Numbered from the stretch's first letter, positions 16,152 to 24,437 are shown. The stretch is DNA of 64,000 bases from Nocardioides alpinus (GCF_900112035.1 NZ_FOKC01000010.1:90951-154950); one strand, 5' to 3'. The notes: generated by a model not told the origin, from the sequence alone. A program made the numbers and translations.

Positions 16152-16943
16152 TCACGGGGTCGTCACGGCCAGGTGCTCGCGGGCGAACTCCAGCGACTCG
16201 CGCAGGTCCGCCTCCCGCTCGGCGCGGTCCGCACACCGACGGGTGTTGATCTCCAGCACGACGTGACCGCCGAAGCCGGTGCCGGCCAGGTGGCGCAGGA
16301 AGGCCTCGGCACCCATGACGCCGCGACCGGGTACGAGGTGCTCGTCCTTCGCCGAGCCGGTGCCGTCGGTGAGGTGGATGTGGCGCAGCCGCTCCCCCAT
16401 CCGGTCGGCCATCTCGATGACGTCGCTGCGCGCGATCGCGGCGTGGGACAGGTCGATCGTGGTGTTGGCGTAGTCCTCCTGGCTGGGGTCCCAGCCGGGG
16501 AGGTACATCTCCATCCCGCGGCGCGAGGAGGCCCGCCACGGATACATGTTCTCGACCGCGAAGGAGATCCCGGTGCGTGCCTCGAGCGACGCGATCCCCT
16601 CGACGAAGCCGGCGGCGTAGTCCTTCTGCCACCGGAACGGCGGGTGCACGACGACCACGTCGGCGCCCACCGCCTCGGCCATCTCGGCCGACTTCTCCAG
16701 CTTGCCCCAGGGGTCGGTGCCCCAGACGCGCTGGGTGAAGAGCAGGCAGGGCGCGTGGACCGCGCAGATCGGGACCTCGTGGTGCTCGCTGAGCTTCTTG
16801 ACCGCATCGATCTGCTGGCTCAGCGCATCGATGCCGACCATCACCTCGACGGCGTCGTAGCCCAGCGACGCCGCCCAGCCGAAGCCGTGCGCCGTCGACT
16901 CGGGATAGACCGAGGCCGTGGACAGTCCGATGAGCGGGGCCAT
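16152..16943 (-). CDS. Sugar phosphate isomerase/epimerase-fold protein
   Basis: A 263-residue xylose-isomerase-type TIM barrel. ADVVVVHPPFRW, GISFAVENMYPW, TTIDLSHAAIA, RLRHIHLTDGTGSAKDEHL and VVLEINTRRC carry the Glu/Asp/His metal-binding positions of the AP-endonuclease-2-like superfamily. The substrate is unknown. ATG 16943 lies 2 nt after the ppx stop (TGACGATG), so translation is coupled. A homologue (Rv0498) accompanies ppx1 in mycobacteria. Confidence 0.85.
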   Translation of the reverse strand: MAPLIGLSTASVYPESTAHGFGWAASLGYDAVEVMVGIDALSQQIDAVKKLSEHHEVPICAVHAPCLLFTQRVWGTDPWGKLEKSAEMAEAVGADVVVVHPPFRWQKDYAAGFVEGIASLEARTGISFAVENMYPWRASSRRGMEMYLPGWDPSQEDYANTTIDLSHAAIARSDVIEMADRMGERLRHIHLTDGTGSAKDEHLVPGRGVMGAEAFLRHLAGTGFGGHVVLEINTRRCADRAEREADLRESLEFAREHLAVTTP

Positions 16944-16945
16944 CG

Positions 16946-17890
16946 TCAGCGGGGCCTCCTGACCACGGAGATCTGGTCGAGGCGTTCGAGGATGACGCCC
17001 TCGCGCAGCGCCCACGGGCAGATCTCGAGGGCGCTGAGGTCGAAGATGTCCATGCACGCCTCGGCGACCAGCGCCCCGGGCACGATCTGGTGGGTGCGGC
17101 TCGGCGAGACGCCGGGCAGCGCCGCGAGCTCGTCGGAGGAGAGCGCCATGAGCTTGGGGATCCAGTCCGAGAGGGTGGCGAGCTCGAGCACCCGCGGGAC
17201 CAGCGGTCCGTCGCCGCTCGGCGCCGCACCGCAGATGCGCGCGAGGGAGCGGAAGGTCTTCGAGGTGGCGGCCGCGCGGTCCGGCACGCCGGGGCGCAGC
17301 AGGTGCCCGGCGTCGCGGGCGATCTCGGCGCGGATCTTCTTGCGGAGCTCGCGGATCTCGGACTCGTCGGGCTGACCGCCTCGAAACCACAGGCGCGCCA
17401 TCCGCGCCGCCCCGAGCGGGAGCGACCAGGCGACGTCGGGTGCCTCGTCGGTGCCGGCCGCGATCTCGAGGGAGCCGCCGCCGATGTCGAAGACCGCCAG
17501 CCGGCCGGCCGACCAGCCGAACCAGCGGCGTACGGCCAGGAACGTGAGCCGCGCCTCGTCCTCACCGGAGAGCACCTCCAGCTCCACGCCGGTGTGCTTC
17601 TCGACGTGGGCGAGGACCTCGTGGGAGTTGACCGCGTCGCGCACCGCCGAGGTGGCGAAGCCGAGCATCTCCTCGCACCCCTTGTCGTCGGCGATCTCGG
17701 TGGCCGAGGCGCAGAAGTCGGTGAGGGCATCGATGCCCTCCGGCGTGACCGCGCCGTCCTTGTCGAGGTGCTCGGCCAGGCGCAGCGCCTGCTTGTGCGA
17801 GCTGGCGGGCAGCGGCGCGGCACCACCGTGCGCGTCGACCACCAGGAGGTGGCCGGTGTTGGAACCGATGTCGAGGACGCCCAGCCGCAT
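16946..17890 (-). CDS. ppx: Ppx/GppA exopolyphosphatase-family protein
   Basis: A 314-residue ASKHA-fold phosphatase. MRLGVLDIGSNTGHLLVVDA is the phosphate-1 loop, VLSGEDEARLTFLAV follows, and FDIGGGSLEIAAGTD is the phosphate-2 loop. The length equals the short mycobacterial Ppx proteins that act on polyphosphate or pppGpp and lack the C-terminal HD domain. ATG 17890 is chosen for the TAGCGT hexamer 7 nt upstream. It heads a five-gene minus-strand operon and is divergent from the Cys-rich gene, 26 bp away. Confidence 0.88.
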   Translation of the reverse strand: MRLGVLDIGSNTGHLLVVDAHGGAAPLPASSHKQALRLAEHLDKDGAVTPEGIDALTDFCASATEIADDKGCEEMLGFATSAVRDAVNSHEVLAHVEKHTGVELEVLSGEDEARLTFLAVRRWFGWSAGRLAVFDIGGGSLEIAAGTDEAPDVAWSLPLGAARMARLWFRGGQPDESEIRELRKKIRAEIARDAGHLLRPGVPDRAAATSKTFRSLARICGAAPSGDGPLVPRVLELATLSDWIPKLMALSSDELAALPGVSPSRTHQIVPGALVAEACMDIFDLSALEICPWALREGVILERLDQISVVRRPR

Positions 17891-17897
17891 GCCCGCC

Positions 17898-17910
17898 ACG
17901 CTACTAGGGT
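17898..17910. promoter_or_regulatory. Abutting divergent leaderless promoters, ppx / Cys-rich gene
   Basis: Minus-strand TAGCGT (17903-17898) lies 7 nt before ppx ATG 17890. Plus-strand TAGGGT (17905-17910) lies 6 nt before GTG 17917. The two hexamers are separated by one base, so each -35 region must lie inside the other gene's first codons and RNA polymerase cannot occupy both at once. Confidence 0.6.
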
Positions 17911-17916
17911 TCACCC

Positions 17917-18693
17917 GTGCCCGAAGTCGACCTGGTGTTCCCCCGCGCGTTCGTCGAGTTCGCCGACCCCGCCGACGAGGGGCAGGTGTTCCGCTGCGAC
18001 CTGACCTGGCTGACGTCGGCCTACATGTGCATCTTCGGGCAGGGGTGCCAGGGGATCTACGCCGACGCCCCCGACGTCGGCTGCTGCACCCTCGGCGCGC
18101 ACTTCGCCGACAAGGACGACGAGAAGCGCGTCGCCGGCTTCGTCGCCCAGCTCACGCCCGACGACTGGCAGCTCCATCCCGGCCGGTCGGTCAAGAAGTC
18201 GGACTGGATCGAGACCGACGACGACGGCGAGCGCAAGACGCTGGCAGTGGAGTACGACGGTCAGCAGGCGTGCGTGTTCCACAACCGCACCGACTTCGCT
18301 CCCGCCGACGGTGGCGGCGGTGCCGGCTGTGCCCTGCACGGGCTGGCGCTGAGGCAGGGCCGCAACCCGCTGGAGACCAAGCCCGACGTGTGCTGGCAGC
18401 TGCCGATCCGCCGCCAGTACCGCACCGTCGAGGTGCAGGACGGGACGTCCTACGTCGAGGTCTCGATCGGGGAGTACGACCGCCGCGGCTGGGGCCCCGG
18501 CGGCCATGACCTCGACTGGTACTGCTCGGGCAACACCGAGGCGCACGTCGCCCTCGAGCCGGTCTTCGTCACCCACGAGGCGGAGCTCGTGGAGCTGATG
18601 GGACGCGAGGCGTACGTCGAGCTGACCCGTCACTGCGAGGCGCACGTGCGCTCGCGATCGGCCCTCGCGCTCCACCCGGCCGACCCGCGCTGA
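17917..18693 (+). CDS. Conserved cysteine-rich protein (Rv0495c-like by position)
   Basis: 258 residues, no named function. A cluster of cysteines, C-DLTWLTSAYMC then GQGC and GCC within about 40 residues, followed by C-VFHNRTDF, GC-ALHG and VC-WQLP, suggests a bound metal (zinc or iron-sulfur), as in YkgJ/DUF3109-type proteins. The M. tuberculosis gene in the same divergent position to ppx1 is Rv0495c, a conserved protein of unknown function. GTG start, leaderless. The metal idea is inference. Confidence 0.75.
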   Translation: MPEVDLVFPRAFVEFADPADEGQVFRCDLTWLTSAYMCIFGQGCQGIYADAPDVGCCTLGAHFADKDDEKRVAGFVAQLTPDDWQLHPGRSVKKSDWIETDDDGERKTLAVEYDGQQACVFHNRTDFAPADGGGGAGCALHGLALRQGRNPLETKPDVCWQLPIRRQYRTVEVQDGTSYVEVSIGEYDRRGWGPGGHDLDWYCSGNTEAHVALEPVFVTHEAELVELMGREAYVELTRHCEAHVRSRSALALHPADPR

Positions 18694-18809
18694 CGAGACG
18701 CGTCGACCCGGTGCACCGCCACACCCTGACCACCCAGTGAGATCGCTCGACGTCAAGAGAACCCGACCCCGGTGTCAGGGGTTGCAGGACACGGGCACAG
18801 AATCTCTGC

Positions 18810-19448
18810 ATGCGCCTGGATCACGTCAGCTTCGCCGCCGGACCTGATGGACTTGCCAGCACCGCCCAGCGCATCGGGGGGCTGCTCGGCACGGACTTCA
18901 TCGTCGGCGGCGTACATCCCCGCTTCGGCACCCGCAACATGACCCTGCCCCTCGCGGGTGGCGTCTACATGGAGATCGTCGAGGTGCTCGACCACCCGGC
19001 CAGCGACAAGGCCCCCTTCGGCCAGGCCGTGCGCGCCCGGTCCGCCCTCGGTGGCGGCTGGATGGGCTGGGTCGTCGCCGTCGACGACATGGCCTCCGTC
19101 GAGCAGCGCCTGGGTCGCGAGGCCGTGAAGGGCAACCGGCACCGGCCCGACGGCACCGAGCTGCTGTGGCAGCAGGTCGGCGTCAACGGCCTGATCTCCG
19201 ACCCGCAGCTCCCCTACTTCATCAGCTGGTCCAGCCCGGCCGAGCTTCACCCCGGCTTCGGCGCCAGCGGCGACTTCTCCCTCGCGTGCCTCGAGATCGC
19301 CGGCGACTCGCAGCGGGTCAGCGAGTGGCTCGGCGAGACCGTCGAGTCGCCGCTCGAGGACGTGAAGGTCGAGTGGGTCGCCCCCAACGGCACCCCCGGC
19401 ATCGTCGCGGTCCAGCTCCAGACCCCCAACGGCCTCGTGCGCATCTGA
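18810..19448 (+). CDS. VOC/glyoxalase-like domain protein
   Basis: 212 residues. The start MRLDHVSFAA and the fragment GVYMEIVEVLDHP look like the βαβββ unit of the vicinal-oxygen-chelate fold (H4 and E-x-E positions as possible metal ligands), with a second half-module after about residue 120. The substrate is unknown. It is followed at once by a 97-bp dispersed repeat. Confidence 0.75.
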   Translation: MRLDHVSFAAGPDGLASTAQRIGGLLGTDFIVGGVHPRFGTRNMTLPLAGGVYMEIVEVLDHPASDKAPFGQAVRARSALGGGWMGWVVAVDDMASVEQRLGREAVKGNRHRPDGTELLWQQVGVNGLISDPQLPYFISWSSPAELHPGFGASGDFSLACLEIAGDSQRVSEWLGETVESPLEDVKVEWVAPNGTPGIVAVQLQTPNGLVRI

Positions 19449-19454
19449 GACGAG

Positions 19455-19551
19455 CAGCGCCGAGCGAGGAACGAGCTCGTCGCGTGGGCTCAGCCAGATT
19501 GAGCAAGGCCCACGACCGAGGCACGAGGTCGTGACGGGCGCGTCGAAATCC
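19455..19551 (+). repeat. 97-bp dispersed repeat, copy 1
   Basis: It begins CAGCGCCGAGCGAGGAACGA, contains CGACCGAGGCACGAGGTCG (5-bp inverted arms) and ends GCGCGTCGAAATCC. It aligns without gaps, roughly 80% identical by eye, to 29241-29337. It fills the gap between the VOC gene and the methyltransferase gene. Confidence 0.75.
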
Positions 19552-19559
19552 CCCCTCCC

Positions 19560-20243
19560 ATGAAGCCTCGCCCCTCCCCCAACATCTGGCACACCCCCGA
19601 GCTCTACGAGCTCGAGAACCGCGCCGCCGACCCGCACGGCCGGATCGTCGCCGCGATGCAGGAGATCGGCGACTGGACCGGTCGCACCCTCCTCGACGTC
19701 GGCTGCGGCACCGGCTTCCACCTCCCCCTGTGGGCGGGATCTGCGGCGCAGGTGGTCGGGGTCGAGCCGCACCCTCCGCTGGTGTCGCTGGCGAGGCGTC
19801 GTACGAAGAAGCTGAAGAACGTCACCGTGCTCAAGGGCATGGCCGAGTCGCTGCCGCTCGCGGACGCGTCGGTCGACGTGGTGCACGCGCGGTGGGCCTA
19901 CTTCTTCGGGCCCGGCTCGGAGCCGGGCCTGCGCGAGCTCGACCGGGCCGTACGCCGCGGGGGCACGGCGTTCGTGATCGACAACGACGGGACCCGATCC
20001 ACCTTCGGCGGCTGGTTCCGGCGCGGCTACCCCGAGGTCGACCCCGCCGCGGTGGAGCGGTTCTGGGCGACCCACGGCTGGAGCCGGCGGGAGATCGACA
20101 TGGGCTGGTCCTTCGACTCGCGCGAGGCCCTCGAGGCCGTCGTACGCATCGAGCTGCCGCCCGCAGCCGCCGAGGAGGCGCTGGCCTCGCACACCGGGAC
20201 CGAGGTCGACTACGCCGTCAACCTGTGGTGGCGCGAGTTCTAG
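19560..20243 (+). CDS. Class I SAM-dependent methyltransferase
   Basis: 227 residues. TLLDVGCGTGFHLPLWAG is the SAM-binding glycine loop near residue 40, followed by VVGVEPHPPLVSLAR, DVVHARWAYFF and a late beta strand. The substrate cannot be told. No Shine-Dalgarno is visible before ATG 19560 (C-rich upstream), so the start is tentative. It ends convergently with the LacI gene; a CCCGCGCGGG palindrome (20247-20256) lies between them. Confidence 0.82.
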   Translation: MKPRPSPNIWHTPELYELENRAADPHGRIVAAMQEIGDWTGRTLLDVGCGTGFHLPLWAGSAAQVVGVEPHPPLVSLARRRTKKLKNVTVLKGMAESLPLADASVDVVHARWAYFFGPGSEPGLRELDRAVRRGGTAFVIDNDGTRSTFGGWFRRGYPEVDPAAVERFWATHGWSRREIDMGWSFDSREALEAVVRIELPPAAAEEALASHTGTEVDYAVNLWWREF

Positions 20244-20256
20244 CAGCCCGCGCGGG

Positions 20257-21300
20257 TCAGCTGGACTCGCGGATCGCGAGCGTCGGAGTGAGCAGGACGC
20301 CCCGCGACTCGACCGGCTGGTGCGACAGCAGCGCCCGCAGGGTGCGGACGATCTCGACCGCCACGTCCTCGAGCGGCTGGCGTACGGACGTCAGGCCCAC
20401 GGGGTAGACCTGTGCCACCTGGGAGTCGTCGAAGCCGACCACCGCGATGTCGGTGCCCGGCGCGAGCTGGCGGATCCAGAGCGTGTGGAGGACACCCATG
20501 GCGAGAGTGTCGGACGCGCAGACGAAGGCGGTGGGCGCCGACTCGTCGAGGAGCACGGCAGCCGCCTCGGCACCGCTGTGCACGACGTCCTCGACGCGGG
20601 AGGCCAGGCCCGTGGTCGGCAGGTTGTTGGCGTGCATCGTCGAGAGCCAGCCGGAGCGGCGGTCCTCACCGATGGGCGAGTCCTTGCGCCAGCCGATCCA
20701 GGCGATGCGGGAGTGCCCCCGGTCGATGAGGTGCTGCGTGGCGAGGGCAGTGCCGGCCGCGCCGTCGACATCGACCCAGACGTGCCGGGCGACGTCGTCG
20801 TCCCAGGGGCGCCCGAAGGCCACGAAGGGCGCCCGCTGCTGGGTGAGCCAGGTCGCCTGAGGGTTGCCGAGATAGGTGTCGGTGACGACGAACGCGTCGA
20901 CCGCGGTCGAGCGCAGGAGGTTGTCGTAGCCGCCGATCGGGTCCTCGTCGTCGCCCGGGAAGAGCAGCACCGCGTAGCCGGCCTCCTCGCTGGCCTCGAC
21001 CAGCGAGTGCACGAACCGGTCCATCATCGCGTTGGCGGTGCCCTCCTGGGCCGGGGTGAACCGGAGCCCGATCAGCGAGGACGTGCGGGTGCGCAGGTTG
21101 CGGGCGGCGCGGTTGGGCGAGTAGCCGAGCTCGGCGATCGTCTGCCGGACCCGTACGAGGGTGTCCGGACGCAGCAGGTCGGGGTTGTTGACCGCGTTGG
21201 AGACCGTCTGCCGCGAGACACCGGCGCGCTCCGCGACGTCGGCGAGGGTCGGCGGCGTGACCGGCAGCTGGCTGCCCGGTCGGTGGTCGCTGCGCCCCAT
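20257..21300 (-). CDS. LacI-family transcriptional regulator
   Basis: 347 residues. The N-terminal helix-turn-helix is TLADVAERAGVSRQTVSNAV, followed by the hinge helix NRAARNLRTRTSSLIGL. The C-terminal periplasmic-binding-like core (VVGFDDSQVAQVYPVGLTSV) binds a small effector, normally a sugar. No sugar-uptake operon is adjacent, so its target lies elsewhere or is only itself. Confidence 0.92.
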   Translation of the reverse strand: MGRSDHRPGSQLPVTPPTLADVAERAGVSRQTVSNAVNNPDLLRPDTLVRVRQTIAELGYSPNRAARNLRTRTSSLIGLRFTPAQEGTANAMMDRFVHSLVEASEEAGYAVLLFPGDDEDPIGGYDNLLRSTAVDAFVVTDTYLGNPQATWLTQQRAPFVAFGRPWDDDVARHVWVDVDGAAGTALATQHLIDRGHSRIAWIGWRKDSPIGEDRRSGWLSTMHANNLPTTGLASRVEDVVHSGAEAAAVLLDESAPTAFVCASDTLAMGVLHTLWIRQLAPGTDIAVVGFDDSQVAQVYPVGLTSVRQPLEDVAVEIVRTLRALLSHQPVESRGVLLTPTLAIRESS

Positions 21301-21798
21301 CTCGCCCCCTTGATCGATCCAACGAGCGTCAGCATAGGACGCAGCGGTCCCTCCGGCTTCACCGGAAAGGACGAAGGGCCCTCGCGAGTATGAGTCGCAA
21401 GGGCCCTTCTGGTGACCGGATCATGTGACGACCTCCGGTCGACGTCTCTTCTCCGTTGATCCCCGCGGGTGCGTCACCCAGCCGCGTCGGTCGGTGCGCC
21501 GAAGCGCCCCGCCCGGATGGATCCTCGTCTCCGAGTCATCCCGCCTCCCCTTGCGGGGTGGCGTAGGAGAAGTTCTACGGGGTCCGGACCCGGGCGCGCA
21601 AGGGCCTCGACCGGGGCGATCCGCCCTCCCCAGCTCGTCCCCGGATCAGGTCCCTTCCTCCCCAGCCCGGTGGCTGCTCGTCCACAGATTTCGGGCCTGC
21701 TCCACAGGTTCGGAGCGCCTCCTGTGGAGAGGTGGTCCGGACCAGTGGAGCGACCGGCGCGACGTCGTACGTCGGCGGGCGCGCGCCGCGGACCGCGG
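21301..21798. other. Gene-free, strongly structured interval upstream of radA
   Basis: About 500 bp with no credible protein gene on either strand. It holds a row of inverted repeats: the 15-bp-stem hairpin 21373-21409, CGCC-T-CCCC/GGGG-T-GGCG at 21542-21563, GGTCCGGACC at 21581-21590 and again at 21734-21743, and CTCCACAGG/CCTGTGGAG at 21700-21729. A structured minus-strand RNA ending at the first hairpin is possible; no RNA family could be assigned by reading. Confidence 0.5.
21373..21409 (-). terminator. Strong hairpin, terminator-like on the minus strand
   Basis: GAAGGGCCCTCGCGA pairs with TCGCAAGGGCCCTTC (14 of 15 positions) around a 7-nt loop. Read on the minus strand it is followed by CGTCCTTTCC, the more T-rich side. 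No annotated gene ends here on that strand, which raises the question of what is being terminated. Confidence 0.6.
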
Positions 21799-21820
21799 TG
21801 TCGGTGCCCTGACCTAGCGT
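21799..21820 (+). promoter_or_regulatory. RecA-NDp-type DNA-damage promoter before radA
   Basis: TGTCGGTG (21799-21806), 8 nt, then TAGCGT (21815-21820) fits the actinobacterial RecA-NDp/PafBC-dependent consensus TTGTCRGTG-N8-TAnnnT, missing only the first T. The -10 ends 7 nt before ATG 21828, so the transcript should be leaderless. This predicts LexA-independent induction by DNA damage. Confidence 0.72.
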
Positions 21821-21827
21821 GGCGTCC

Positions 21828-23225
21828 ATGTCCACCACCAAGGCGAAGGTCCGTCCCTCCTACCGCTGCTCCGAGTGCGGGTGGGAGACGGGCAAGTGGG
21901 TCGGGCGCTGCGGTGAGTGCCAGGCGTGGGGGTCGGTCGCCGAGGCCGGTGCCTCGACGATGCGCGCCGCAGCCGGGCCCGTGTCCACCCCCGCGGTCCC
22001 GATCGGGCAGGTGTCGACCAACGAGTCGGTGGCGCGCCCGAGCGGCGTGCCCGAGCTGGACCGGGTGCTGGGTGGCGGGCTGGTGCCCGGAGCGGCGATC
22101 CTGCTGGCCGGAGAGCCGGGCGTCGGCAAGAGCACGCTGCTGCTCGAGGTCGCCGCCCAGACCGCGCGCGTGCGCCAGCGCACCCTCTACGTCACCGGCG
22201 AGGAGTCGGCCGCCCAGGTGCGGCTGCGCGCCGACCGCACCGGCGGGGTCCACGACGAGCTGTTCCTCGCCGCGGAGACCGACCTCGGCGCCGTGCTGAC
22301 ACACATCGAGGAGGTCCGCCCGACCCTGCTGGTCGTCGACTCCGTGCAGACCATCGCCGCCTCCGGCATCGACGGGGTGCCGGGCGGGGTCACGCAGGTC
22401 AAGGAGGTCGCAGCGGCCCTCATCCGTGTCGCCAAGACGCGCAACATCACCACGGTCCTCGTCGGCCACGTGACCAAGGACGGGTCCATCGCCGGGCCGC
22501 GCGTGCTCGAGCACCTCGTCGACGTCGTCCTCCACTTCGAGGGCGAGCGCAACTCCCGCTTCCGGATGCTGCGGGCGATGAAGAACCGCTACGGCCCGGT
22601 CGACGAGGTCGGCTGCTTCGACCTGTCGTCCGAGGGCATCTCCGCGGTCACCGACCCCACCGGGCTCTTCATCGAGCACCACACGCAGGACGTCTCCGGC
22701 ACGTGCGTCGCGGTCACCATGGAGGGCCGTCGGCCGCTGCTGGCCGAGGTGCAGGCGCTCCTGACGCCCTCACCGCTCGAGCGCCCACGCCGTACGGTCT
22801 CCGGCGTCGAGTCGTCCCGTGTCGACATGGTGCTCGCCGTCCTCCAGCGCCACGCGCGCCTGCGCATCGCCGGCAGCGACACCTTCGTCGCGACCGTCGG
22901 CGGCGCCAAGCTCAACGACCCGGCCGCCGACCTCGCCATCGCGGTCGCCATCGCCTCCTCCCACCTCGGCGTGCCGGCGCCGCGCGGCGCGGTGGCCATC
23001 GGGGAGATCGGCCTGGCCGGTGAGCTCCGACGGGTGCGCGACCTTCCCCAGCGCATCGCCGAGGCCGCCCGACTGGGCTTCAAGGTCGCGGTCGTCCCCC
23101 GCGGGCGCACCCTCCCCAGCGAGCGCGGCATCCCCGCCCGGCGGATGGTCGAGGAGCTCCGGGTGGTCGAGGTGGACGACGTGTTCGGCGCGCTGCTCAC
23201 GCTCGACCTGACGCCTCCGCTCTAG
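21828..23225 (+). CDS. radA: DNA repair protein RadA/Sms
   Basis: A 465-residue RecA-related helicase that processes recombination intermediates. There is an N-terminal zinc finger (YRCSECG ... GRCGECQAWG), Walker A AGEPGVGKST near residue 85, the RadA motif KNRYGPVDEVG near residue 250 (usually KNRFG), and a Lon-protease-like C-terminal domain (FVATVGGAKLNDPAADLA, GAVAIGEIGLAGELRRV). ATG 21828 is chosen over GTG 21819 because the latter lies inside the -10. It is followed by disA, as in many actinobacteria. Confidence 0.95.
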   Translation: MSTTKAKVRPSYRCSECGWETGKWVGRCGECQAWGSVAEAGASTMRAAAGPVSTPAVPIGQVSTNESVARPSGVPELDRVLGGGLVPGAAILLAGEPGVGKSTLLLEVAAQTARVRQRTLYVTGEESAAQVRLRADRTGGVHDELFLAAETDLGAVLTHIEEVRPTLLVVDSVQTIAASGIDGVPGGVTQVKEVAAALIRVAKTRNITTVLVGHVTKDGSIAGPRVLEHLVDVVLHFEGERNSRFRMLRAMKNRYGPVDEVGCFDLSSEGISAVTDPTGLFIEHHTQDVSGTCVAVTMEGRRPLLAEVQALLTPSPLERPRRTVSGVESSRVDMVLAVLQRHARLRIAGSDTFVATVGGAKLNDPAADLAIAVAIASSHLGVPAPRGAVAIGEIGLAGELRRVRDLPQRIAEAARLGFKVAVVPRGRTLPSERGIPARRMVEELRVVEVDDVFGALLTLDLTPPL

Positions 23226-23290
23226 CCGTCCGCCGCGGCGCCGTCGGCGGCGCGGCGTCGACGGATCGGCGGATCCGGGTCGCTCGCCCC

Positions 23291-23296
23291 TACACT
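23291..23296 (+). promoter_or_regulatory. -10 element for disA with a short leader
   Basis: TACACT, with a predicted start near 23303, gives a leader of about 40 nt that contains the GGAGG before disA. Unlike its neighbours, disA is not leaderless. Confidence 0.5.
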
Positions 23297-23344
23297 TCAC
23301 CCGATGGCGCACGGGGGCGCCCAGACACAGCACGCGGAGGACCG

Positions 23345-24427
23345 GTGGCAGAGCGCATCGACGACCAGCTCAGGTTGCGCGCGACCTTGGCGTCCATCGC
23401 ACCGGGCACGCCGCTGCGCGACGGCCTGGAGCGGATCCTCCGCGGTCGCACCGGCGCGTTGATCGTGCTGGGCCAGGACAAGATCGTCGACTCGATCTCG
23501 ACCGGCGGCTTCACCCTCGACGTGCCGTTCACCGCCACCGGGCTGCGCGAGCTGGCCAAGATGGACGGCGCGATCATCCTCGACAAGGACATCACCCGGG
23601 TGCACCGCGCAGCGGTCCACCTGATGCCCGACCACACGATCCCGTCCGAGGAGACCGGCACCCGCCACCGCACCGCGGAGCGCGTCGCCAAGCAGACCGG
23701 CCACCCCGTGATCTCGGTGTCGCAGTCGATGCAGATCATCGCGGCCTACGTAGGCGACATCCGCCACGTGCTCGAGGACTCCGGCAAGATCCTGTCCCGC
23801 GCCAACCAGGCACTGGCCACGCTCGAGCGCTACAAGATGCGTCTCGACGAGGTCTCCGCGACCCTGTCGGCGCTGGAGATCGAGGACCTCGTCACGGTGC
23901 GCGACGTGGCCGTGGTCGCCCAACGGCTGGAGATGGTCATCCGGATCGCCGAGGAGATCGAGGACTACGTCCTCGAGCTCGGCACCGACGGTCGTCTGCT
24001 CTCGCTCCAGCTCGAGGAGCTCGTGACCGGGGTCGACGCCGAGCGCGAGCTCGTGGTCCGCGACTACCTGCCCGGCGGCAAGCGGCGCCAGGCCAGCCCC
24101 GCGTCGCACCTCGCCGAGCTCGAGGCGCTCTCCCCGACGGAGCTGGTCGATCCGGCCGCCGTCGCGCGCGCGATCGGCCTCGGCGGGGCCGAGCACCTCG
24201 ACGCGGCCGTCGCCCCCCGCGGCTACCGGCTTCTGGCCAAGGTGCCGCGCCTCCCCGCGGCCGTCGTCGACCGGCTGGTCGACCACTTCGGCGGGCTCCA
24301 GCAGCTGCTCTCGGCGGGGATCGACGACCTGCAGGCCGTCGAGGGCGTCGGTGAGCTGCGCGCCCGGAGCGTGCGCGAGGGACTCTCCCGCCTCGCCGAG
24401 TCCAGCATCACCGAGCGCTACATCTAG
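23345..24427 (+). CDS. disA: Diadenylate cyclase DisA
   Basis: A 360-residue DNA-integrity scanning protein that makes c-di-AMP from two ATP. The DAC domain (about residues 10-145) has MDGAIILDKD (DGA) and TRHRTAERVAKQTG (RHR) active-site motifs. A helical linker follows, and the C-terminal helix-hairpin-helix DNA-binding domain contains AVEGVGELRARSVREGL. Length is standard. GTG 23345 has GCGGAGGACC upstream. It is convergent with the membrane-protein gene, 10 bp apart. Confidence 0.96.
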   Translation: MAERIDDQLRLRATLASIAPGTPLRDGLERILRGRTGALIVLGQDKIVDSISTGGFTLDVPFTATGLRELAKMDGAIILDKDITRVHRAAVHLMPDHTIPSEETGTRHRTAERVAKQTGHPVISVSQSMQIIAAYVGDIRHVLEDSGKILSRANQALATLERYKMRLDEVSATLSALEIEDLVTVRDVAVVAQRLEMVIRIAEEIEDYVLELGTDGRLLSLQLEELVTGVDAERELVVRDYLPGGKRRQASPASHLAELEALSPTELVDPAAVARAIGLGGAEHLDAAVAPRGYRLLAKVPRLPAAVVDRLVDHFGGLQQLLSAGIDDLQAVEGVGELRARSVREGLSRLAESSITERYI

Positions 24428-24437
24428 CGCTGCCCGG

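Noticed and set aside
20247..20256. Terminator between methyltransferase and LacI genes
   Set aside because: CCCGCGCGGG is a 10-bp palindrome without loop space; too weak to call a terminator.
21680..21740. DnaA boxes or a replication origin upstream of radA
   Set aside because: TCCACAG occurs three times but lacks the full TTGTCCACA; no dnaA/dnaN nearby, and the copies are better explained as hairpin arms.
23304..23345. Upstream open reading frame in the disA leader starting at ATG 23304
   Set aside because: It lies one base after the predicted start site and overlaps disA out of frame, but nothing beyond position supports translation.
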